A DNA stretch of 64,000 nucleotides from the NCBI RefSeq assembly GCF_030161555.1, contig NZ_BSUK01000001.1:2108001-2172000 (forward strand), given 5' to 3'. This DNA comes from Luteimicrobium album. Its GTDB lineage: Bacteria > Actinomycetota > Actinomycetes > Actinomycetales > Cellulomonadaceae. The translations under genes were made by a program, and so were the position numbers. A model generated the notes under the pieces. That model ran no database searches. It saw only the letters and a list, made by a program, of their open reading frames with translations, and was not told where the DNA came from. Below, one piece after another: positions 44,319 through 51,668 of the stretch. Position 1 is the stretch's first letter. Every line of letters begins with the position of its first letter.

Positions 44319-44538
44319 GATGCCCTCCTTGCCGAGGTTCGACGGTCGGCTTCCCACTTTCTGAAGAAACTCCGCGCCGGATATTTCTATTCTACTGCCG
44401 GCGGAGCCGAAAAGCGCGGGTCGACGAGCTCCCATTTTTTCTTTCCGCGACCCGTCGCTCGGGAATTTCGGAGTAGAATGAAGAAATCAAGCCGCCGCGG
44501 ACGCGACGCGTTCGGGCGGTCGATGTGAGGAGCCCGCC
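44319..44538. promoter_or_regulatory. Divergent AT-rich promoter region
   Basis: The region is clearly less G+C-rich than its surroundings. TAGAAT occurs on the plus strand at 44474-44479, followed by GAAGAAATC, and TAGAATAGAAA occurs on the minus strand around 44385-44395. The pair would drive the small gene at 44539 and the LapA-like gene at 43965-44318. -35 elements are not clear. Confidence 0.5.
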
Positions 44539-44790
44539 ATGGGCAGCGACAAGATGCGCCGGGCACAGCCGGCAGAACCCGCCGAGACCGAGGTCCGGCG
44601 CGACGACATGCGCGATGACACGATCGACGAGAGCGTTCCCGCCGGGGCGGCCAGCCGGACGAAGGCAGGCTTCAGCAAGTCCGGCCGGCGGGTGGCCGAG
44701 GCGGCAACCGGGGCCAAGGACACGGTGCGCGACGCCGTCCAAGACGTCGGGAAGACCGTCGCGGACGCGACGCGGCACGTGTTCAAGTAG
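44539..44790 (+). CDS. Small hydrophilic protein, CsbD/LEA-like composition
   Basis: 83 residues with a TGAGGAG site before ATG. Highly charged, no hydrophobic core; the second half (RRVAEAATGAKDTVRDAVQDVGKTVADATRHVF) repeats amphipathic AxDxVxDA-type turns, as in CsbD-like and LEA-like stress proteins. No defined family recognised. The AT-rich promoter upstream is unlike most in the window and may be stress-dependent. Confidence 0.6.
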   Translation: MGSDKMRRAQPAEPAETEVRRDDMRDDTIDESVPAGAASRTKAGFSKSGRRVAEAATGAKDTVRDAVQDVGKTVADATRHVFK

Positions 44791-44847
44791 ACACGTCTTC
44801 AGGTAGAGGTGTCGGATCGGCCGGTCGGTCGAGTTCTCGCCTGAAAG

Positions 44848-44886
44848 AGCCCGCTCCTTCCATGAAGATGGAAGGAGCGGGCTTTT
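44848..44886. terminator. Strong hairpin terminator, shared with tRNA-Lys before IS insertion
   Basis: AGCCCGCTCCTTCCAT (44848-44863) pairs perfectly with 44868-44883, followed by TTT. It ends transcription from the small gene at 44539. Read from the other strand, it would be the terminator of tRNA-Lys, which now lies 1.45 kb away because an ISL3 element is inserted directly between them. Confidence 0.8.
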
Positions 44887-44889
44887 GGT

Positions 44890-46325
44890 GGCTCATCCCA
44901 ATCGAGGGTGTAGTCGGGGTCTGAAGCCGCCGGTCTCCAGGAGGGATCTGGCGATGTAGTTGGTCAGGTTGCGGAATCCGAGGGCGGACCCGCGGAGGTG
45001 TTCGAGCCGGCCGTTCAGGGCCTCGGTCGGGCCGTTGGATGTGCCGGGCCGGTCGAAGTAGGCCAGCACGTCGGCGGCGCGCTTGGTCAGCGTCCGGCCC
45101 AGCGTGATCAACTCGGTCAGCGTCTTCGGGACGCCGGCGCTCAGGTCGGTGATGAGCTTGTCCATCAGCTCGCGGCCACGGCGACGATCTTCGTGGCGGT
45201 AGGCGGTGATCATGCGTTGGTAGATGCCCCAGGTCGCTTCGACCTCGACGTGTTGGTCGTCGGTGAACAGGGCAGTGATCCGCTCGACCTGACGGTCGGT
45301 GAGCAGGCCGGCGCCGGTGTGCAGGGTCCGCCTGGTCTTGTAGAGCGGGTCGTCCTTGAACCCGCGGTGGCCAAGGATCCGCAGCTGGACGCGTCGCCGA
45401 CACCGGTCGAGGGCGTCGCCGGCCAGCCGCACGACGTGGAAGGGATCCATCACTGCGACCGCGTCCGGGACCTCCTCAGCGGCGGCTGTCTTGAACCCGG
45501 TGAACCCGTCCATCGCAACGACCTCCACGCCGTCACGCCACGCCTTCGCCCTGGCCGCGAGCCAGGTCTTGAACGCGGACTTGGAACGGCCGGCGACCAT
45601 GTCCAGCAACCGCGCGGGCCCGGTGCCGTCGCGGACCGGGGTGAGGTCGATGACCACGGTCACGTACTTGTCACCCCGCCTGGTGTGCCTCCACACGTGC
45701 TCATCGACGCCGATCACGGCCACACCCTCGAACCGGGCCGGGTCATCGATCAGGACACGCTGCCCTTCGCCCAGAACGGCGTCGTTCGCGGTGTCCCACG
45801 CGACTCCGAGACCTTCGGCGACACGGGCCACGGTCAGGTGCTGCACGACGATCCCTTCCAGCGCCCACCGCAGCCCGGCTCGCGACAACTTCGCGCGCGG
45901 TTCGGCCGCCGCGGTGGTGTCTTGTCGCCACACGTGTCCGCACTCGCGGCACCGGTAGCGGCGCACGAGGACTTCGAGGACGGTCGGGCGCCAGCCCAGC
46001 GGCTCGTGCGCGAGTCGCCGAACCACGCTGTCACGTGCAAGACCTTCCCCGCCGCAGCGGCGGCACCAGCGGTCGGGCTCGACAACGCGGCACGCGAGGA
46101 CGGCACGGTCGAGCTCAAGGCGCTGGCCGACCACAACCAGGCCGAGGCCGTCGAGTCGGGCGAAGGTCGTCAGGTCGGGGTGGCCGAATCCAGCCGGCGG
46201 GGTAGCGTCAAGCACGTCGAGGTCTTCCAGATGGTGAGCGTCAGAACTTCCATCTTCGGGAGACCTCGACACCTACCCGCGGACCGACGCGCCAGCCCGA
46301 CCTACACCCTCATCTGGGAAGAGCC
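44890..46325 (-). mobile_element. ISL3-family insertion sequence
   Basis: About 1,436 bp. Imperfect terminal inverted repeats: GGCTCATCCCA then GAGGGTGTAG on the left (44890-44914) and, reading inward from the right end at 46325, GGCTCTTCCCA then GAGGGTGTAG. Flanks are CTTTTGGT (44882-44889) and TTTTTGGT (46326-46333), a 7-of-8 match to the 8-bp target duplication expected of ISL3. One intact transposase fills the element. The insertion abuts the 3' end of tRNA-Lys. Confidence 0.85.
44893..46272 (-). CDS. ISL3-family transposase
   Basis: 459 residues, intact. N-terminal zinc finger (CRVVEPDRWCRRCGGEG, RRYRCRECGHVW), a helix-turn-helix segment, then the DDE domain: IGVDEHVWRHTRRGDKYVTVV with the first Asp, AMDGFTGFKTA and AVMDPFHVVRLAG with the second, and SNGPTEALNGRLEHLRGSALGFRN with the Glu. 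GTG start at 46272. Unlike many host genes in this window it has no frame break. The stop lies inside the left terminal repeat. Confidence 0.93.
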   Translation of the reverse strand: MSRSPEDGSSDAHHLEDLDVLDATPPAGFGHPDLTTFARLDGLGLVVVGQRLELDRAVLACRVVEPDRWCRRCGGEGLARDSVVRRLAHEPLGWRPTVLEVLVRRYRCRECGHVWRQDTTAAAEPRAKLSRAGLRWALEGIVVQHLTVARVAEGLGVAWDTANDAVLGEGQRVLIDDPARFEGVAVIGVDEHVWRHTRRGDKYVTVVIDLTPVRDGTGPARLLDMVAGRSKSAFKTWLAARAKAWRDGVEVVAMDGFTGFKTAAAEEVPDAVAVMDPFHVVRLAGDALDRCRRRVQLRILGHRGFKDDPLYKTRRTLHTGAGLLTDRQVERITALFTDDQHVEVEATWGIYQRMITAYRHEDRRRGRELMDKLITDLSAGVPKTLTELITLGRTLTKRAADVLAYFDRPGTSNGPTEALNGRLEHLRGSALGFRNLTNYIARSLLETGGFRPRLHPRLG

Positions 46326-46329
46326 TTTT

Positions 46330-46405
46330 TGGTGGGCCCCGTGGGGCTCGAACCCACAACCTACGGATTAAAAGTCCGCAGCTCTGCCAATTGAGCTAGA
46401 GGCCC
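46330..46405 (-). tRNA. tRNA-Lys (TTT)
   Basis: The body is 46333-46405 (73 nt) with CCA encoded at 46330-46332. Acceptor GGGCCTC pairs with GGGGCCC; anticodon loop CTTTTAA with anticodon TTT; T loop GGTTCGAGCCC. The ISL3 element begins within a few bases of the 3' end, so the tRNA has lost its adjacent terminator. Confidence 0.95.
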
Positions 46406-46654
46406 GGGCGCGGTGGACCGCGACCCGCCGCGAGTCTACGCGGCGCTCGGCCGCCGGTGCGGGTGGTCGGGGGCGAGGCGCGCGGACCTTACGCGACACC
46501 CCGTCGACTGTGCACACCTCGTCCCGCTCAGCGGGAAGATCGTGCCAAAACGCCCCGAAGCGCTTGCTGGTGCGGGCCGCCGGATGCTCGGGTGGAGACG
46601 TCAGCGAGGCCCGCCCCCGGGGGCACGGCCCTCACCGGAAACGAGAGGAGCATC

Positions 46655-46936
46655 ATGCTCACCCTGACCGAGAACGCCCGGACCGCCGTCGTCGGACTCG
46701 CCTCCCAGGCCGGTGTCGGACCCGACGGGGGCCTGCGCATCGCGGAGTCGCCGACGGTCGCCGGCAGCCTCGAGCTCGCTGTCGTGCCGGCGCCGCAGGC
46801 CGACGACCAGGTGGTCGTCGAGGACGAGGCCCGTGTCTTCGTGGAGGCCGCGACCGCCCCGGCGCTCGACCACCTCACGCTCGACACCGACCCGGCGGCG
46901 TCCGGGACGGCGTTCGTGCTCGCGCCGCAGCCCTGA
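46655..46936 (+). CDS. HesB/IscA-like protein lacking cysteines
   Basis: 93 residues behind GAGAGGAG. MLTLTENARTAVVGLASQAG, GGLRIAES and the beta-rich middle match the HesB/IscA fold, but no Cys occurs anywhere in the chain, so the three ligands used by A-type carriers to hold Fe-S are missing. The family is common in actinomycetes in this Cys-free form; Fe-S assembly activity should not be assumed. Confidence 0.75.
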   Translation: MLTLTENARTAVVGLASQAGVGPDGGLRIAESPTVAGSLELAVVPAPQADDQVVVEDEARVFVEAATAPALDHLTLDTDPAASGTAFVLAPQP

Positions 46937-46974
46937 GCGACGACGAACATCGCGCCCGGGCCGTGCCCGGGTGC

Positions 46975-47013
46975 TGCGAAGGCCCGACGGTGGTGCGCCG
47001 TCGGGCCTTCGCA
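46975..47013. terminator. Bidirectional terminator
   Basis: TGCGAAGGCCCGACGG (46975-46990) and CCGTCGGGCCTTCGCA (46998-47013) form a perfect 16-bp stem with a 7-nt loop, between the converging HesB-like and M50-type genes. Confidence 0.85.
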
Positions 47014-47021
47014 CGTCCGCG

Positions 47022-47738
47022 TCATGGCCAGAGCAGGCGCCCGCCGAGCACGGCGCAGCCGACGGTGACGAGCCCGAACACGACCACCCAGAACAACCCG
47101 GGGACACCTGTGAGCCGGGCCAGGAGGTCCGCGTCCGACGACCGGGCCCGACCCCGCCGCCGGTCCGCCTGCAGCTCCACGACCGGCCGGACGGCGCCCA
47201 GCAGCAGGAACCAGCTCAGCGTCCACGCGATGCCGACCTGCCACCGGGCGTCGAGCCACCAGGTCACGACGAACAGCAGCGCGCCGGTCATGAGGACCGA
47301 CCACAGCCCGTACCAGTTCCGGATCTGCAGGAGCAGCAGGGTGAGCGCGACGAGGACGAGCCACAGCACCCCGACCCCGTACCCGCGGCTGGTGAGCCAT
47401 GCGGCGCCGAGCCCCAGCACGCCCGGCCCGACGTAGCCCGCGAACCCCGTCGCGACCATCCCGAACCCGCGCGTCCGGCCCTTCGAGACAGTCAGGCCCG
47501 AGGTGTCGGAGTGGAGCCGGATCCCCGCGAGCCTGCGCCCGCACAGGACTGCGACAACGCCGTGCGCGCCCTCGTGCGCGATCGTGATGACGTTCCGCGC
47601 GACCCGCCACACGGGGGTCACGAGCACGACGAGCGCGGCCACCGCGGCGGCCGTGAGCGCGACTCGCGCGTCGGGGGCAGGCGCGACGGTGGTGGCGCGA
47701 TGCCAGATGTCGGAGAGGACGTCGGTCACGGCGCCCAT
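47022..47738 (-). CDS. M50-type membrane metallopeptidase-like protein
   Basis: 238 residues with about six membrane helices. ITIAHEGAHGVVAVLCGRRL carries HExxH (~residue 54) in the membrane and SDTSGLT follows, as in the PF13398 Peptidase_M50B-like group. The distal Asp expected of site-2 proteases is not obvious, so activity is uncertain. Divergent from the LLM flavoprotein gene (45 bp between). Confidence 0.8.
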   Translation of the reverse strand: MGAVTDVLSDIWHRATTVAPAPDARVALTAAAVAALVVLVTPVWRVARNVITIAHEGAHGVVAVLCGRRLAGIRLHSDTSGLTVSKGRTRGFGMVATGFAGYVGPGVLGLGAAWLTSRGYGVGVLWLVLVALTLLLLQIRNWYGLWSVLMTGALLFVVTWWLDARWQVGIAWTLSWFLLLGAVRPVVELQADRRRGRARSSDADLLARLTGVPGLFWVVVFGLVTVGCAVLGGRLLWP

Positions 47739-47782
47739 CGAACCATGCGGAATGCTCCGCCCACCCGGGAGGTTGCCCGAGC

Positions 47783-48831
47783 ATGACCGACCGCGCGCTC
47801 CGGCTGTCCGTGCTCGACCTCGTCCCCGTCCGCTCCGACCAGTCCACCGCGGACGCCCTGGCGGCGACCCTTGCGCTGGCCCGGACCGCCAACGACCTCG
47901 GCTTCACCCGCTACTGGTTGGCCGAGCATCACAACATGCGTGCGGTCGCGGCCACCAACCCGCCCGTCCTCATGGCCCTCGTCGGGGCGGCGACGTCGCG
48001 CATCCGGATCGGCTCGGGCGGCGTCATGCTCCCCAACCACGCGCCCCTGGCAGTCGCGGAGCAGCTCGCGCTGCTCGAGGCCGCGTTCCCCGGCCGCGTG
48101 GACCTCGGCATCGGGCGCGCGCCCGGCAGCGACCCCGTGACGAGCCACCTGCTGCGCCGCGGCGTCCGGCCCGACGACGGCGTGGACGCCTTCCCCGACG
48201 ACGTCGCCACGGTCGCGGGTCTCCTCGCGCCCGGTGGTGTGTCGCTCGCGCTCGGGTCGCAGCGCTACGACCTCGCCGCGACCCCGCGCGCCACGACCGA
48301 GCCGACGATCTGGCTGCTCGGCTCCTCGATGTACTCCGCGCAGCTCGCCGCGGCGAACGGGCTCCCGTACGTGTTCGCCAACCACTTCGGCGGCGGTGGC
48401 ACGCTCGAGGCGCTCGCGGCCTACCGGTCGCAGTTCCGCCCGTCGGAGCGCCTCGCCGAGCCGCGGACGATCGGCGTCGTGAACGCGGTCGTCGCCGAGA
48501 CGACGGAAGAGGCCCGGCGGCTCGCGCTCCCGCAGGCCCGCAGCATGTGGCGCCTGCGATCGGGTGGCCCGCTCGCCCCCAGGAGCTCGTCGAGGACGCC
48601 GAGGCGGCTCCGCTGCCTGCCGCCGACCAGGCCGCCGCGGAGCGGCTCGCGCAGTCGTGGATCGTCGAATCGCCCGACGAGGCGGCGGCCCGGGTCCGCG
48701 CCGTCGCCGACGAGTTGCGCACCGACGAGGTGATGGTCGCCCCGATCGCCGGGGCTCACACGGGTACGGGAGCGGCGTCGTCGCCGGCGCGCGAGGAGAC
48801 CCTCCGCCTGCTCGCCGCAGCCCTGCTCTGA
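47783..48831 (+). CDS. LLM-class flavin-dependent oxidoreductase (frame broken)
   Basis: About 349 residues once one C is added to run 48576-48580. LRLSVLDLVPVRSDQST, RYWLAEHHNMRAVAATNPPVL and FPGRVDLGIGRAPGSDP are typical of the luciferase-like family that uses reduced flavin or F420-type cofactors. LLGSSMYSAQLAAANGLPYVFANHF closes the barrel. Substrate unknown. Confidence 0.88.
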
Positions 48832-48857
48832 GGTCCTCCCAGGTCCGTGTGGGAGAC

Positions 48858-49026
48858 TAGGCACCAGGCAGCGCGACTCCCGCGCGCCTGACGTCGTGGA
48901 GATTCCCCCGAGACCCTCGCGCGGCGACCACGACCTACCCAACCCGTCCGACCGGAGCGCCGATCGTCGAGCACGCGTGCGTGCCGCCCGTCGAGCGCCC
49001 CGCGCGCCGGACGCGAGAGGCTTCTC
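48858..49026 (+). promoter_or_regulatory. Long 5' leader of the DEAD-box helicase gene
   Basis: A -10-like TAGGCA sits at 48858-48863, about 160 nt before ATG. The leader is noncoding and C-rich with several GC hairpins possible (for example CGCGCGCCTGACG around 48890). Long leaders on DEAD-box helicase genes often mediate feedback or cold response; no specific motif recognised. Confidence 0.35.
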
Positions 49027-50556
49027 ATGACATCCCGTTTCACCGACTTCGCCCTGCCCGCCGCCGTCGTGCGTACGCTGGCCGACCAGGGCATCGAGTC
49101 CCCGTTCCCCATCCAGACGGCGACCCTCCCCGACACGCTCGCCGGGCGCGACGTGCTCGGCCGCGGCCGCACCGGCTCGGGCAAGACGCTCGCGTTCTCG
49201 CTCCCGGTCGTGACGCGCCTCGCGGCGTCGGGCACCCGTCGCCAGGCCCGCCGGCCCCGCGCCCTCGTCCTGGCGCCGACCCGCGAGCTCGCCAACCAGA
49301 TCGACGCGACCCTCGCGCCCCTCGCGAACGCGCTCGGGCTGCGGACCACGACCGTGTTCGGCGGCGTCGGGCAGGGCAAGCAGGTCGCCGCGCTCGACGC
49401 CGGCATCGACGTCCTCGTCGCGTGCCCCGGCCGCCTCGAGGACCTCCTCAACCAGAAGCTCCTCACGCTCGACGGCATCGAGATCACCGTCCTCGACGAG
49501 GCCGACCACATGGCCGACCTCGGGTTCCTGCCCGGTGTGAAGCGGATCATGGACCGCACCCCCAAGCAGGGCCAGCGGCTCCTGTTCTCCGCGACGCTCG
49601 ACAACGGCGTGGACAAGATCGTCCAGCGCTACCTGCACGACCCCGTCACGCACGCCGTCGACCCGGCCGCCGCGCCCGTCGCCGAGATGACGCACCACGT
49701 CCTGCTCCTCGCCGACGCCGGAGTCAAGAAGCAGCTCGTCCACGACCTCGCGTCCGGGACGGGCCGTCGCGTCCTGTTCATGCGCACCAAGCACCAGGCC
49801 AAGAAGCTCGCCAAGCAGCTCACCGCCGACGGCGTCCCCGCCGTCGAGCTCCACGGGAACCTCGGCCAGGGCGCGCGCGAGCGCAACCTCGAGGCCTTCA
49901 CGTCGGGGGCCGTCAAGGTCCTCGTCGCCACGGACATCGCGGCGCGCGGCATCCACGTCGACGAGGTCGAGCTCGTCGTGCACGTCGACCCGCCCGCCGA
50001 GCACAAGGCGTACCTGCACCGCTCCGGCCGCACCGCGCGTGCCGGGTCGGGCGGCGACGTCGTGACGCTCGTCCTGCCCGAGCAGACCGGCGACGTCAAG
50101 GACCTCCTGCGCAAGGCGCGCATCACGGCGGCCCCGCGTCGCACCGGCGTCGGCGACCCGCAGGTCGAGGCGCTGATCGGCGAGCGCGCCGCCTACGTGG
50201 CGCCCGCCGCCCCGCCTGCGCCCCAGCAGCGCGGCGGCTCGAAGCCCGCCGGTGCCGCGTCGTCGTCGGGCGGGAGCTCGGCCGGGCGTCGCCGCCGGGG
50301 CCGCGGCGGCTCGGGTGCCGCGGGCGGCGGCCAGCAGCAGGCCGCGCGCGGCGCGCAGGGCGCCCGGACCCAGGGCCAGCGCCAGGGGGCGCAGCCCGCC
50401 CAGGCGCGCTCGACGTCGCAGCCCGCGTCGCGCGGTGCAGCCGGTGCGGCCGCGGGCGGGTCGTCGTCCGGTGGCGGCCGTCGTCGGGGTGGTCGCGGCC
50501 GTGCTCAGCGCGGTGCCGGCAGCCCCGCCGTCTACTCGACGTCCACGCCCCGCTGA
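49027..50556 (+). CDS. DEAD/DEAH-box RNA helicase
   Basis: 509 residues. Q motif region FPIQTATLP, motif I GRTGSGKTL, Ia APTRELANQ, II as DEAD (VLDEADHMADLGF), III FSATL, V TDIAARGIHV, VI HRSGRTARAG are all present. The last ~110 residues are a low-complexity Gly/Arg/Gln/Ser/Ala tail (RRRRGRGG, GGGRRRGGRGR), typical of RNA-binding tails of actinobacterial RhlE/DeaD-type helicases. Acts on structured RNA in ribosome assembly or decay. Confidence 0.93.
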   Translation: MTSRFTDFALPAAVVRTLADQGIESPFPIQTATLPDTLAGRDVLGRGRTGSGKTLAFSLPVVTRLAASGTRRQARRPRALVLAPTRELANQIDATLAPLANALGLRTTTVFGGVGQGKQVAALDAGIDVLVACPGRLEDLLNQKLLTLDGIEITVLDEADHMADLGFLPGVKRIMDRTPKQGQRLLFSATLDNGVDKIVQRYLHDPVTHAVDPAAAPVAEMTHHVLLLADAGVKKQLVHDLASGTGRRVLFMRTKHQAKKLAKQLTADGVPAVELHGNLGQGARERNLEAFTSGAVKVLVATDIAARGIHVDEVELVVHVDPPAEHKAYLHRSGRTARAGSGGDVVTLVLPEQTGDVKDLLRKARITAAPRRTGVGDPQVEALIGERAAYVAPAAPPAPQQRGGSKPAGAASSSGGSSAGRRRRGRGGSGAAGGGQQQAARGAQGARTQGQRQGAQPAQARSTSQPASRGAAGAAAGGSSSGGGRRRGGRGRAQRGAGSPAVYSTSTPR

Positions 50557-50637
50557 CGCTCGACCCCGGCGTCACTGTCGGCGCCGGGGTCGGAACACGC
50601 GGGTGCGCCCTACGGTTGGAAGAGCCGGAGGTGCCTG

Positions 50638-51078
50638 ATGTCCCTGAACAACCTGTTCTCCCAGCCGAGCCCTGCGAACGGCTACGAGGTCACCAAGACC
50701 GACGCCGAGTGGAAGGCCGAGCTCGACCCCCAGGAGTACGCGGTGCTGCGCCACGCGGCGACCGAGCGCCCGTGGACCGGTGAGCTGCTCGACGAGAAGC
50801 GCACCGGCGTGTACCGCTGTCGGGCGTGCGGCCAGGAGCTCTTCCGCTCCGACACCAAGTTCGACTCCCACTGCGGGTGGCCGAGCTTCTTCAAGCCGCA
50901 GGACTCGGACGCCGTCGAGCTGATCGAGGACCGCACCCACGGCATGGTGCGCACCGAGGTGCGCTGCGCGCGCTGCGGCTCGCACCTGGGGCACGTCTTC
51001 GACGACGCGCACCAGACCCCGACCGGCGACCGCTACTGCATGAACTCGGTGTCGCTGAGCTTCGAGCCGGGCGCCTGA
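50638..51078 (+). CDS. msrB: Peptide-methionine (R)-S-oxide reductase MsrB
   Basis: 146 residues, ATG behind GGAGGTG. Zinc pairs CRACG and CARCG, substrate-binding HCGWPSFF and catalytic end [13 protein letters not shown] with the nucleophilic Cys. Repairs R-methionine sulfoxide in proteins. Converges with a MarR regulator. Confidence 0.95.
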   Translation: MSLNNLFSQPSPANGYEVTKTDAEWKAELDPQEYAVLRHAATERPWTGELLDEKRTGVYRCRACGQELFRSDTKFDSHCGWPSFFKPQDSDAVELIEDRTHGMVRTEVRCARCGSHLGHVFDDAHQTPTGDRYCMNSVSLSFEPGA

Positions 51079-51082
51079 GCGC

Positions 51083-51589
51083 CTACTCGGCCTCCCGCCC
51101 ACGCACCTCGTCGACGCTCGCGCTGTAGCGCGCGAGGAGGTTCGCGAGCGTGGAGACGTCGTCGTCCGGCCAGTCGGCGAAGACCTCCGAGAGGTACTGG
51201 AGGCGCGCGGCGCGCGCCGCCTCGACGTGGGCGTGGCCGGACTCGGTCGCGGTGAGGAGCTGGCCCCGGTTGTCCTCGGGGTCGACTGCGCGGTGGATCA
51301 GCCCGAGCTCGTCGAGGCGGCTGAGCTGACGCGAGATCGTGGCCCGGCCGATGCCGAACCGCCGCGCGAGCTCCGTGGCGTGGACGCCCGGCTCGGCGAC
51401 GATGATCGCGAGCAGCGGGTAGGCGCTCGCGTCGAGGTCGGGGTGGATGCGTCGCGCGAGCTCCGACTGGGCCGCGGCGGCGCGGCGCAGCACGATGCGG
51501 AGCTCCTGCTCGACTCGGTTGAGGGGCGGGCGGGCGGCGGTGCCCGCGGTCGCGGCCGGGCTGGGACCGGCGGTGCTGCCAGTAGTCAT
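51083..51589 (-). CDS. MarR-family regulator 1
   Basis: 168 residues. LDASAYPLLAIIVAEPGVHATELARRFGIGRATISRQLSRLDELGLI is the winged helix region, followed by the wing VDPEDNRGQLLTATESG. Downstream of the DHA2 transporter gene on the same strand but separated from it by a terminator (51610-51643), so it is probably transcribed on its own. Confidence 0.88.
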   Translation of the reverse strand: MTTGSTAGPSPAATAGTAARPPLNRVEQELRIVLRRAAAAQSELARRIHPDLDASAYPLLAIIVAEPGVHATELARRFGIGRATISRQLSRLDELGLIHRAVDPEDNRGQLLTATESGHAHVEAARAARLQYLSEVFADWPDDDVSTLANLLARYSASVDEVRGREAE

Positions 51590-51609
51590 GCGGCCTATTG
51601 TGACGGCAA

Positions 51610-51643
51610 CGGGGCGGCTACCACCACAGTGGTAGCCGCCCCG
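51610..51643 (-). terminator. Terminator of the DHA2 transporter gene
   Basis: Arms 51610-51624 (GGGGCGGCTACCAC core) and 51629-51643 pair perfectly over 15 bp with a 4-nt loop. It lies 26 bp after the transporter stop and before the MarR 1 gene. Confidence 0.85.
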
Positions 51644-51668
51644 TTCTGGTGCGCGTGGGAGAAGAGCG

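Noticed and set aside
46330..46405. tRNA-Lys as attachment site of an integrated island
   Set aside because: Only an ISL3 element adjoins it; there is no integrase and no repeated tRNA 3' end downstream.
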